A stretch of 15,422 nt of DNA from DATHWB01 sp041744795. Its GTDB lineage: Bacteria > Actinomycetota > Acidimicrobiia > Spongiisociales > ZC4RG35. Location of the stretch: assembly GCA_041744795.1 (NCBI GenBank), contig JBGTKD010000193.1:1-15422 (forward strand), given 5' to 3'. Made by a program: the position numbers and the translations under genes. Under the pieces are notes generated by a model. That model saw nothing but the letters and a program-made list of their open reading frames with translations. It was not told where the DNA came from and ran no database searches. Below, piece after piece: positions 6,977-13,138 of this stretch; the stretch's first letter is position 1; every line of letters begins with the position of its first letter.

Positions 6977-8465
6977 AGCCCGCTGCCTCTAGCCGCTTCC
7001 TTAGAGCCAGATCGGCCACCACTAGGGCTTCTTGGGCTGCTGAGAGTTCAGCGAGTGCCGTCGCAAGGTCGACAACCACGCCGCTCTTGGTCTTCAGGTA
7101 GCGACCGATGTTTAGATCCCAGCCGTTCGCCGCGATCTCGCCTTGGTCGACGAGGCGGACGTGGACGCCTGAGTCGCACCCATCGGCATCGCTGCCTTCA
7201 CGGTAGGCCGCCAGTATTGTCTCGATGTCGCCATCATCGAGCTGATTCTGATTTCGCCCCTTGTTGAATCGCTGCGATGCGTCGATGAATAGAACATGTC
7301 CTCGCCGTTCGGGCAACTTCAAAGCACGAAAGATTAGCAAACACGCTGGTATGGGCGTCGAATAGAACAGGTTGACGGGAAGTCCGATTACCGCTTCAAG
7401 ACGGTCATCGGCCACCAGGCATTGGCGAATCCTTCCCTCCGCTCCACCACGAAACAACACACCGTGCGGCATAACGACGCCGAGGCGTCCTGTCTCGGCG
7501 TTCATCGAGGCAAGCATGTGCTGCACCCACGCAAAATCTCCGTTGCCCGACGGCGGCATGCCGCACGCCGCTCGACTCCACGGGTCGGAGGACCAAGCGT
7601 CGTCACCCCAGTTCTTGAGCGAAAACGGCGGGTTGGCGATCACGAGGTCGAAGCGGCGGAGTCGTGCTTGTGCGGTGAGGAATTTCGGTTCCCTCAGGGT
7701 GTCGCCTCGTCGAACCTCCGCGTCCTCCAGGTCGTGGAGGTAGAGGTTCATTCGAGCGATGGCTGCGGTAGTCAGGTTGACCTCTTGGCCGTAGAAGCGC
7801 ATCTGGGCAACCGATCCGCCCGACTCCGTGACCTCGTTGGCTGCTTCAATCAGCATTCCGCCTGAACCGCATGCGGGGTCGTACACCTCGTCAGTGGGCT
7901 GCGGATCCAGAATGCGGGTCAGTAGGCGGACCACGGGGCGAGGGGTGAAGAACTCGCCCGCTTTCTTGCCGCTCTCGTCGGCGAACTGCTTGAGGAGGTA
8001 CTCGTAGGCGTTGCCGAGCAGGTCGTGTCCGACTCGCGATGGCCTCAGGTCGAGAGTTGTGAACGCCTCGATCAGGCCGAGCAGTGCAGGCTCGGGCAAC
8101 TTGTCTTTGTTTGCCCAGGCGACGTCTCCGAAGATTCCTGCGAGGCTGTCGGGGTTTACTTGTTGGATGCGGTCCAGGATCCGCTGCAGCGTTACCCCGA
8201 CGTTCTCGTGGGCCTTGCGGAGGTCGGCCCAGTGGCAGCCGTCGGGCAGCGTGAAACGGTGGTAGTCGGCCTCGATCTCGTCGCTGAGATCGTCACCGAA
8301 GTCGGCGGCGGCCCGTGCGTGCTCCTCATCCCATGTGTCGGACACCCGCTTGTAGAACAGGAGCGGGAAGATGTACGCCTTGAAGTCTGAGGGATCGACT
8401 GGTCCTCTCAGGCTGTTCGCAGCAGCCCAGAGCCGACTCTCCAGCTCCTGTTGCCCCACGCTCAT
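6969..8465 (-). CDS. hsdM: Type I restriction-modification DNA methyltransferase subunit
   Basis: This encodes 498 residues, typical length. HsdM transfers a methyl group from S-adenosylmethionine to N6 of adenine in the site chosen by HsdS. The N-terminal helical domain (1-150, with DFKAYIFPLLFYKRVSD) is that of HsdM. The catalytic domain shows GEFFTPRPVVRLL (170-182), motif I DPACGSGGM (196-204) for cofactor binding and motif IV NPPF (278-281), the N6-adenine signature. The ATG at 8463-8465 has a strong Shine-Dalgarno GGAGG (8471-8475) at 5-base spacing. That site is partly inside an inverted repeat, which may limit translation. It is the first gene of hsdM-hsdS-hsdR, with 144 bp separating it from the upstream co-directional gene. 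Confidence 0.97.
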   Translation of the reverse strand: MSVGQQELESRLWAAANSLRGPVDPSDFKAYIFPLLFYKRVSDTWDEEHARAAADFGDDLSDEIEADYHRFTLPDGCHWADLRKAHENVGVTLQRILDRIQQVNPDSLAGIFGDVAWANKDKLPEPALLGLIEAFTTLDLRPSRVGHDLLGNAYEYLLKQFADESGKKAGEFFTPRPVVRLLTRILDPQPTDEVYDPACGSGGMLIEAANEVTESGGSVAQMRFYGQEVNLTTAAIARMNLYLHDLEDAEVRRGDTLREPKFLTAQARLRRFDLVIANPPFSLKNWGDDAWSSDPWSRAACGMPPSGNGDFAWVQHMLASMNAETGRLGVVMPHGVLFRGGAEGRIRQCLVADDRLEAVIGLPVNLFYSTPIPACLLIFRALKLPERRGHVLFIDASQRFNKGRNQNQLDDGDIETILAAYREGSDADGCDSGVHVRLVDQGEIAANGWDLNIGRYLKTKSGVVVDLATALAELSAAQEALVVADLALRKRLEAAGYA

Positions 8466-8490
8466 TGCATCCTCCGTCTACTTCGACGGA
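8463..8490 (-). promoter_or_regulatory. Shine-Dalgarno of hsdM inside an inverted repeat
   Basis: On the minus strand TCCGTC (8490-8485) and GACGGA (8478-8473) are perfect complements around the 6-base loop GAAGTA. The second arm contains the first three bases of GGAGG (8475-8471), the ribosome-binding site of hsdM. When folded, the RNA would hide part of it. The match is visible in the sequence; the regulatory effect is inferred. Confidence 0.45.
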
Positions 8491-8510
8491 CATCGTGGCA
8501 TATCGCTGGC

Positions 8511-8540
8511 GTCGGGCCACGGCTCGCGCCGTCGCCCGAC
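8511..8540. repeat. Strong 30-base hairpin in the hsdM leader
   Basis: GTCGGGC (8511-8517) pairs with GCCCGAC (8534-8540), then one C/C mismatch, then ACGGC with GCCGT around the tetraloop TCGC. That gives twelve pairs over 30 bases. It lies between the stop of the upstream gene and the hsdM start. No U-run follows on the minus strand, so a rho-independent terminator is not indicated. It could be an attenuating or stabilising RNA structure or a protein-binding palindrome. Confidence 0.5.
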
Positions 8541-8609
8541 ACCCGCTGGTCGATTGGCTCTGGATGGCTCGAAGGTACGGCGACCACAGCTCGTTGCTCG
8601 ATGGTGCAC

Positions 8610-9074
8610 TCAGTGAACGTGGGATGCGGTGGCCTCTCGTTTCTCGAGGTAGCTGGCTCGACCGCACTCACGCCTTGAAAGCCGCTCGCCCAGGAGGCTC
8701 CGCTCTGCATAGCCACGCAGCTCGACGTTGTCGCCCTCGTACAGAGCGATCCGCTCTTCCAGCGCATTCTGTCGCCGCTCGTTCTTGAGAGTGGCTGTCT
8801 CGACCGTGCCCGACGTCCACCCGTTCTCGGCTGCGATCTCGAAGAGCTTCGCCGCCTGAGCTGACGTCAGTAGCCTCCCTCGGTCGAGTTGCCCAGCCAG
8901 GGACCCGCAGAAGCGGTGTTCGTGGCGATGCGAGCGAGCGATGTCGGAGAGTCGTTCCTGTTCCAGCTGGCGGATTCGTCGCTCATCGGAAGTGGTCTCG
9001 CCGTACCGAGCCTCCGATACCAGGGTCCTGCGGGCGGTCTGCTGCCTTTGACGATGGTGGTCGAGTTTCGTCAC
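8610..9074 (-). CDS. Charged helical protein of unknown function, coupled to the winged-helix gene
   Basis: This encodes 154 residues from a GTG at 9072-9074 that overlaps the stop of the upstream gene as GTGA, the arrangement also used by hsdR. An in-frame ATG at 9123-9125 would add 17 residues but overlap the upstream gene by 55 bp. The coupled GTG is preferred. The protein is rich in Arg and Glu. A basic N-terminus (KLDHHRQRQQTARR) is followed by helices at about 28-45 and then by SAQAAKLFEIAAENGWTSGT (about 71-90), which resembles a short helix-turn-helix or SAP-like segment. The rest is polar helix. There is no membrane segment or enzyme motif. The family is not recognised. It is probably a DNA- or protein-binding partner of the upstream gene product. 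Confidence 0.6.
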   Translation of the reverse strand: MTKLDHHRQRQQTARRTLVSEARYGETTSDERRIRQLEQERLSDIARSHRHEHRFCGSLAGQLDRGRLLTSAQAAKLFEIAAENGWTSGTVETATLKNERRQNALEERIALYEGDNVELRGYAERSLLGERLSRRECGRASYLEKREATASHVH

Positions 9075-10375
9075 GCTGCGGCCGCCATTTGCCCGTATGC
9101 CGTTTCCACGTCTTCCTGTAGCCATGAAGGTCGTGCGCCGCTCAGCGCGCGTTCTAGACGGCAATCAAGCGATTCTGTGGGTGTGTCTGCATCTGCTCCG
9201 AGCATGGCTGCTACGGCTTCAGCGATTACCGAGCGTTCCTGTCCATCCAGATCGACGGGTCGAGTAGGAACTCTGGTGGGAAGGTCGAAGACTGCGGGCG
9301 GTCTCGCCGTCGTCGCCGATCCACCCCGATCTGCCCTGGTTCGTTTCACGATGGCGTCGAGTCGTACCCGACGCTGATTCAGATTCACCATCCGCCGATC
9401 CTCACGGCGTTCGGCTACGCCTATAGCGATCGAAACGTCGTCGAGTGACCGTTCGGTCAGGCGGCGGTGCTCGGCGTCCCAGAGACCGTGCTTCACGAGC
9501 TTCGCTAGTTGGTCTCGGACGGCCTGGCTCGACACACCAAGTCGATCGGCGATCTGACGATTCGACAGATCGCGATGATCCCTCAAGAGATGCCAGATCC
9601 TGGCAGCCGTCATGCCGAGGCCTGCCGCCTCCCAGATGACATGGCGCCACGTGGAGGAGACCGAGACAACCGAGCAAAGTTTCTCCCCCATCTTTCCTGG
9701 CATCCACAGCACCTGGAAGGGAATAGACGGGGGACAAACTTGGCCTCTGCGACGGAGGAGCAGCTCAGCGAGCCGCTCAGGCTCGGGGAGCGCGACGAAC
9801 GTGCCAGCGTCGGTGACGTAGCGCCCTCCCTTTCCAACGTTCAACTCGATGAGGTCGGAGTCTGCGAGCCTCCGCAGGGCGGCACGTGTCGTCTTATGAT
9901 CGGTGTAACCGTGTTCCTTGTCGGAAGGGATCGATCCGACGCCCGAGGCTTCGCTGATCGAGCGCATGGAGAGCTCGAGGTCGAAGCGGCCTCGCTTCTC
10001 AGCGAGGTCGTAGAGACCGAGCATGACGGCGAGGTTCGTGGACTCAGCGCGACCGCCTCTGAAGAGTTGGGTCGCAGCCCAACGGGCCTGGCCGCACTTC
10101 TTGGCGTGAGCCGTTCGGTACATGTCCGCTCTTTGCCACCACGCAGCAAGCTGCTGGTCGATGGAGCGCATACGCTGCTGGCAGTAGTCACGAATTTCGC
10201 TGGCGAGTGGTCCCTCGTCGTCTGAAAGCAGCCTGGCGGCCTCTACTTCGGTGCCTCCTCCATTCATCAGGAGGTGGATCAACGTCATTGCTCGCTCCCA
10301 AACCTTCTCGTTTGGCGGGGCCGACTCGAGCAGGTCAGAAACTCTCCGACCGTGTGGGGTCGCATCACTCATCAT
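9071..10375 (-). CDS. Protein with two winged-helix segments, replication- or regulator-like
   Basis: This encodes 434 residues from the ATG at 10373-10375, with GAGGTG 9 bases upstream. The next codon is also ATG (10370-10372). A longer frame upstream would overlap the preceding HTH gene and read as low-quality protein, so it was not used. A helical N-terminus (15-110) is followed by a first winged-helix segment at about 115-190 (LSMRSISEASG, then TTRAALRRLADSDLIEL and a GGRYV wing) and a second at about 254-308 (MTAARIWHLLRD, then NRQIADRLGVSSQAVRDQLA). The tail is basic and then acidic. Paired winged helices of this kind occur in the C-termini of actinobacterial plasmid and island replication or primase proteins, and in regulators. 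No primase or helicase motif is present here. It overlaps both neighbours, so it is one transcriptional unit with them. Confidence 0.65.
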   Translation of the reverse strand: MMSDATPHGRRVSDLLESAPPNEKVWERAMTLIHLLMNGGGTEVEAARLLSDDEGPLASEIRDYCQQRMRSIDQQLAAWWQRADMYRTAHAKKCGQARWAATQLFRGGRAESTNLAVMLGLYDLAEKRGRFDLELSMRSISEASGVGSIPSDKEHGYTDHKTTRAALRRLADSDLIELNVGKGGRYVTDAGTFVALPEPERLAELLLRRRGQVCPPSIPFQVLWMPGKMGEKLCSVVSVSSTWRHVIWEAAGLGMTAARIWHLLRDHRDLSNRQIADRLGVSSQAVRDQLAKLVKHGLWDAEHRRLTERSLDDVSIAIGVAERREDRRMVNLNQRRVRLDAIVKRTRADRGGSATTARPPAVFDLPTRVPTRPVDLDGQERSVIAEAVAAMLGADADTPTESLDCRLERALSGARPSWLQEDVETAYGQMAAAA

Positions 10376-10634
10376 GTTCGATGCCACCTCGGGAGGTGCG
10401 GGCAAGGGACGCCAGGAGACGAGCGGCACGTCGTTCGGCGTGTGCCGAAATGAATCGTGCGGTGTGTCCCCGCTCGTATCGGATCCAGGTCCGTTCCGAT
10501 ACACCGACGACTGCGGCGCATTCGGTCGGTGTGAGCCCCGCACAGGTTCGGATACAGCGAGCGTTGAGTCCCTCGGGTAGTTGTGGTGACTCGCCTTGTT
10601 CGGCGAGGCGTTCGAGCGTGCCGAGTTCGGTCAA
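10365..10634 (-). CDS. Small XRE-type helix-turn-helix protein
   Basis: This encodes 89 residues from a TTG at 10632-10634, chosen because AGGGGGAA lies 5 bases upstream. The core LTPTECAAVVGVSERTWIRY (34-53), followed by ERG, has the shape of the XRE/Cro DNA-binding helix-turn-helix: a helix, the turn VGVSE, and a recognition helix ending in the usual ERG. The rest is a short acidic N-terminus and an Arg/Ala-rich C-terminal helix. Its stop overlaps the start of the winged-helix gene by 11 bp, so it leads a three-gene block that reads into the hsd genes. Such proteins often repress their own promoter, and the inverted repeats at 10760-10806 are candidate operators. It could also act as the island's control or excision factor. 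Confidence 0.7.
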   Translation of the reverse strand: MTELGTLERLAEQGESPQLPEGLNARCIRTCAGLTPTECAAVVGVSERTWIRYERGHTARFISAHAERRAARLLASLARTSRGGIEHDE

Positions 10635-10759
10635 TGGGTTCCCCCTTCTGGTTTGTGGGCAAGTGCAGTGGACACCTGCCCGTCACCTTTACGAGGTTCG
10701 TCCCGCTCCATCTCGCCATCCGTTCGCTCTGTTCCCAGGCTGGGGAATCGAACTCGGAC

Positions 10760-10806
10760 GTGACCACTAGCGAAGTGACGAAAGTCACCAATGACTTCCT
10801 TGGTGA
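10760..10806. promoter_or_regulatory. Cluster of overlapping inverted repeats, candidate operator
   Basis: GTGAC occurs at 10760-10764 and 10775-10779 (15-base spacing), and GTCAC at 10784-10788. The last two make the palindrome GTGAC-GAAA-GTCAC. A second palindrome shares its right arm: TCACCAA (10785-10791) with TTGGTGA (10800-10806). This is 126-172 bp upstream of the XRE gene start and may be its operator. The repeats are seen; the binding protein is inferred. Confidence 0.45.
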
Positions 10807-11023
10807 TGCGCCTATGACCTCCTCCTTCCCTTTCGGGCGGAGGGCCCCACCCCCCGCTACCCCCACCCCTGGTCTCGACCGTCCGCCATTGGTGGCATGA
10901 CCTGGTCTCGTTCGGCGACCACAGCTCCTGGCTCGTGAGCGTCGGCACTTACGGAGCCGCACCCTCCATCCGCCACGGCCCTTCTCGCCGACGGACCCCC
11001 ACCGCTATGGCCAAAGGCGCAAA

Positions 11024-11065
11024 CGTGTTGAAACACGGTTACAATCGTGAAAGCAACGCAGTTGC
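11024..11065. promoter_or_regulatory. Palindromes and -10 box before the serine recombinase
   Basis: CGTGTT-GA-AACACG (11024-11037) is a perfect 6-bp palindrome with a 2-base centre. TACAAT (11040-11045) directly follows and resembles a -10 box, with the recombinase ATG 53 bases further on. A second palindrome, GCAAC-GCA-GTTGC, is at 11053-11065. No good -35 is seen. The palindromes could be operators or a recombination site. Confidence 0.4.
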
Positions 11066-11098
11066 ACACCAGCGTAGAGCGAGTTAAATGGGGACCGT

Positions 11099-11878
11099 AT
11101 GGGCATCTCGTCATCGAAATCCGCAGAGCGTGAATCTCGACCTCAAGGTGAGACCTCGAGGTCGAGAGGTCTCGCTGCGTACCTGCGGGTCTCCACCGAT
11201 CGCCAGGCCGAGCACGGCCAGGGCCTAGACATCCAGCGAGCCACCATTCGGCACTGGGCCGAGGAGAACGGCCATCAGATCGTGCTGTGGACGCACGACG
11301 CAGGGATCAGCGGCAGCAACGGCTTGGACGATCGTGAAGGACTCTTCGATGCCATCTCGGCCGTGCAAGACGGCACGGCCGAGGGCATCGTTGTCTACAA
11401 GCTCGACCGCCTAGCACGTGACTTCGTCCTGCAGGAGACCCTGTTGGCAATGGTCTGGAAGGCAGGAGGCCGCATCTACTCGTGTTCGTCGGGGGAGGAC
11501 GGCTTTCTCGACCCCGACGGCTCCACCGAGGACCCTTCCCGCACCATGGTTCGACAGATCCTTGGTGTGATTGCTGAATACGAACGGTCCATGATCCGCC
11601 TGCGGATGCGGGCAGGCAAGCTCGCCAAGCGTGCCCGAGGCGGCTACCTGGGCGGACGAGTGCCCTTCGGGTACGAGCTTGACGCTGACGGATCACTCGT
11701 CGAGTCCGAACGAGAGCAGGCGGCTCTCAAGCGGATGACGGAACTACGTTCTGGCGGGAAGAGCTTGCAGGCGATCTGCGACATCCTCACGGCAGAAGGC
11801 TTCCCGACGAAGCACGGCGGGAAGTGGCAGTCCGCCACCGTCGGACAACTCCTGAAGCGACAGAGCGCGAGATCCTGA
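11099..11878 (+). CDS. Serine recombinase (resolvase/invertase family)
   Basis: This encodes 259 residues. The catalytic domain shows YLRVSTDRQ (28-36) with nucleophile Ser32 and the supporting Arg30, DDREGL (77-82) and YKLDRLARD (100-108) with the conserved arginines. The long helix EYERSMIRLRMRAGK leads into a short recombinase domain containing GGYLGGRVPFGY and a C-terminal DNA-binding part (SLQAICDILTAEGFPTKHGG). This is the compact form, much shorter than phage-type large serine integrases, and lacks their zinc-ribbon and coiled-coil region. It exchanges DNA strands through a phosphoserine bond at a site with a 2-bp centre. The ATG at 11099 has a weak GGGGA upstream. Since the tyrosine recombinase already explains the island ends, this enzyme may resolve dimers, invert a segment or belong to a nested element. 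Confidence 0.9.
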   Translation: MGISSSKSAERESRPQGETSRSRGLAAYLRVSTDRQAEHGQGLDIQRATIRHWAEENGHQIVLWTHDAGISGSNGLDDREGLFDAISAVQDGTAEGIVVYKLDRLARDFVLQETLLAMVWKAGGRIYSCSSGEDGFLDPDGSTEDPSRTMVRQILGVIAEYERSMIRLRMRAGKLAKRARGGYLGGRVPFGYELDADGSLVESEREQAALKRMTELRSGGKSLQAICDILTAEGFPTKHGGKWQSATVGQLLKRQSARS

Positions 11879-11892
11879 CTCCGCTGGGCTCC

Positions 11893-11910
11893 GACGTATC
11901 AGACGTATCA
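11893..11910. repeat. Tandem 9-bp repeat just after the serine recombinase
   Basis: GACGTATCA occurs twice in immediate succession, starting 15 bases after the recombinase stop codon. It is an exact duplication with no spacer. It could be a small target duplication scar or a protein-binding pair. Confidence 0.5.
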
Positions 11911-11930
11911 ACCAGTCGGCGAGCACGAAT

Positions 11931-11953
11931 CCCAGGCATCGTTGCCTGGGTTT
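11931..11953 (+). terminator. Terminator hairpin after the serine recombinase
   Basis: CCCAGGCA and TGCCTGGG form a perfect 8-bp stem with the tetraloop TCGT, followed by TTT. It begins 53 bases after the recombinase stop and is the best terminator-like structure in the window, although the T-run is short. Confidence 0.6.
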
Positions 11954-12436
11954 CCACAAGGCACCTTCACGGCACCCCATGTGGTAATTCAAACACGCAG
12001 AGTAACCCTGGTTTATTGCCATGGTTACTGGCAAGACGGCGAAGCCGATGGCACGGATCCGATCGGACGCTCAGGCCCCACCTATCCCTGATCGAGGGCC
12101 GAACCCGAACCAGCAAGTGTCGTTTTGGTCAGCGTGGTCCACATACCTCGGACGTGCGAACGGCTAGTCGTCCCTGACAGCGCATCGGCGCTGGCGACAG
12201 GCGAAGGTGTCGCACGCTGGTGCTTCGATGGGGCTTCTGAACGCTCACGCCTCAGCAGCCTGACTGATCGAGGGGAGGGCAGCAGCGACTCTATTGAACG
12301 ATGAAGCCGCCCGAAATTGGAATATAACTCGGGATATGTGCACCTTCCAGGTAATCTATAAGGACTGAGGTATTCAACCAATAATAATCAATGTTGCCCT
12401 TTCAATGCTGCCGCTATCGGTGTAAGATCGCGGACC
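11954..12436. other. Non-coding stretch with an inverted repeat, lower GC towards the right
   Basis: No convincing gene lies in these 483 bp. AGTAACC (12001-12007) and GGTTACT (12023-12029) form an inverted repeat around a 15-base loop, and CCATGG lies inside it. From about 12300 to 12410 the sequence is clearly richer in A and T than its surroundings, with AATATAA and AATAATAAT runs, as expected before the promoter of the next gene. Confidence 0.5.
12400..12428 (+). promoter_or_regulatory. Promoter of the 131-residue gene, likely leaderless
   Basis: TAAGAT (12423-12428) fits the actinobacterial -10 TANNNT and ends 8 bases before the ATG at 12437. TTTCAA (12400-12405) is a partial -35 at 17-bp spacing. 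There is no ribosome-binding site, which suggests transcription starts at or near the ATG. Confidence 0.5.
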
Positions 12437-12832
12437 ATGGACGACCAGCCACCTCCACTTTCCGATGACAACGACCTTGAGGAACTAAGGGAAGAATATT
12501 GGGAAAGTAACAGCAACTATCACACCTACCTCATAGACGGTGACGAAATCGTGCTTCGGTCAAGGCCTGGCTCCTTTTACACTGAGTGGCGCTCGTGCCT
12601 GAACGGTGAATGGCTGCCTGAAGCTGAAACCACCCGTTGGAGGGCGTTCGAAAATGCGCGGGTGAAGAGCGGCAAGGTCAGTGATGGTAGATGGAAAGCC
12701 AGCGGAGGCTGGCGAGACAACATCGAACCTGAGATACGACGCTCCTCCAAGGGCTGGGAACGAGGGGTCGGGATCAACTGGGCGCTCTACCAGGAAGCGT
12801 CCCAACGGCCAGGGCAGGACGCTGAGAAGTGA
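12437..12832 (+). CDS. Small soluble protein of unknown function
   Basis: This encodes 131 residues. The acidic N-terminus (MDDQPPPLSDDNDLEELREE) is followed by a Trp- and Tyr-rich region with LIDGDEIVLRSRPGSFYTEW (33-52), which looks like short beta strands, and then a basic Gly/Arg/Trp-rich part (75-115). There is no signal peptide, membrane segment or recognised motif. The gene has an AT-rich upstream region and a promoter-like -10 box right before the ATG, and no co-directional neighbour within 300 bp, so it is transcribed alone. The opposite strand also has open frames, but they read as low-complexity Arg/Ser/Pro. The family is unknown; it is island cargo. Confidence 0.65.
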   Translation: MDDQPPPLSDDNDLEELREEYWESNSNYHTYLIDGDEIVLRSRPGSFYTEWRSCLNGEWLPEAETTRWRAFENARVKSGKVSDGRWKASGGWRDNIEPEIRRSSKGWERGVGINWALYQEASQRPGQDAEK

Positions 12833-13138
12833 GGCGATCTAGCCCTGACTGCCCGCTGGCTGTGGACGCCAGACGCAGAGTTCAACTCTCGCTACGTTTG
12901 ACATGTCTTGTTGCACGGTGAACCACTCACGGACCTTGACGGCAACAGCGGCGTACACGCCGCAGATCCTCGTTGGCTGCCCTCCAGAAGGCGTCGAAGC
13001 GGCAAAGTGCCGCGTCGACGACTGCGCGGGATACGTGGCCCAAAGACATGGGGGCTGGGAAGCGGCGACCGACGTGCGCCGTGCGACAAAAGGCGCAATC
13101 GATGGGCCATAGCCCTCTTGTGGGATACTTCGCCCATC
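12833..13138. other. Gap with an ambiguous small open frame
   Basis: A plus-strand frame at 12903-13112 (69 residues, containing CPPEGVEAAKCRVDDC) is the only candidate here. It lacks a ribosome-binding site, although TACGTT 4 bases before its ATG resembles a -10 box. A minus-strand frame over the same bases looks equally plausible. I do not call a gene with confidence. Confidence 0.3.
13124..13129 (+). promoter_or_regulatory. Candidate -10 box of the SHOCT-like membrane protein gene
   Basis: GATACT ends 9 bases before the ATG at 13139 and there is no ribosome-binding site, which again suggests a leaderless message. No clear -35 is visible at 17 bp. Confidence 0.4.

Larger units (their letters stand above)
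10635..11098. other. Divergent intergenic control region
   Basis: These 464 bp separate the leftward HTH block from the rightward serine recombinase. No open frame here looks coding. The region holds a cluster of GTGAC/GTCAC half-sites (10760-10806), a C-rich tract with CCTCC/GGAGG arms (about 10819-10860) and palindromes near the recombinase start (11024-11065). Promoters for both directions should lie here. Confidence 0.6.

Noticed and set aside
12082..12381. A 99-residue minus-strand frame in the gap after the serine recombinase
   Set aside because: It has low-complexity Ser/Arg/Pro content, no ribosome-binding site, and overlaps the AT-rich promoter region of the next gene.
12908..13138. 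N-terminal extension of the SHOCT-like protein
   Set aside because: The added 77 residues are Arg-rich and atypical. The ATG at 13139 gives a clean SHOCT-like start and has its own -10 box.
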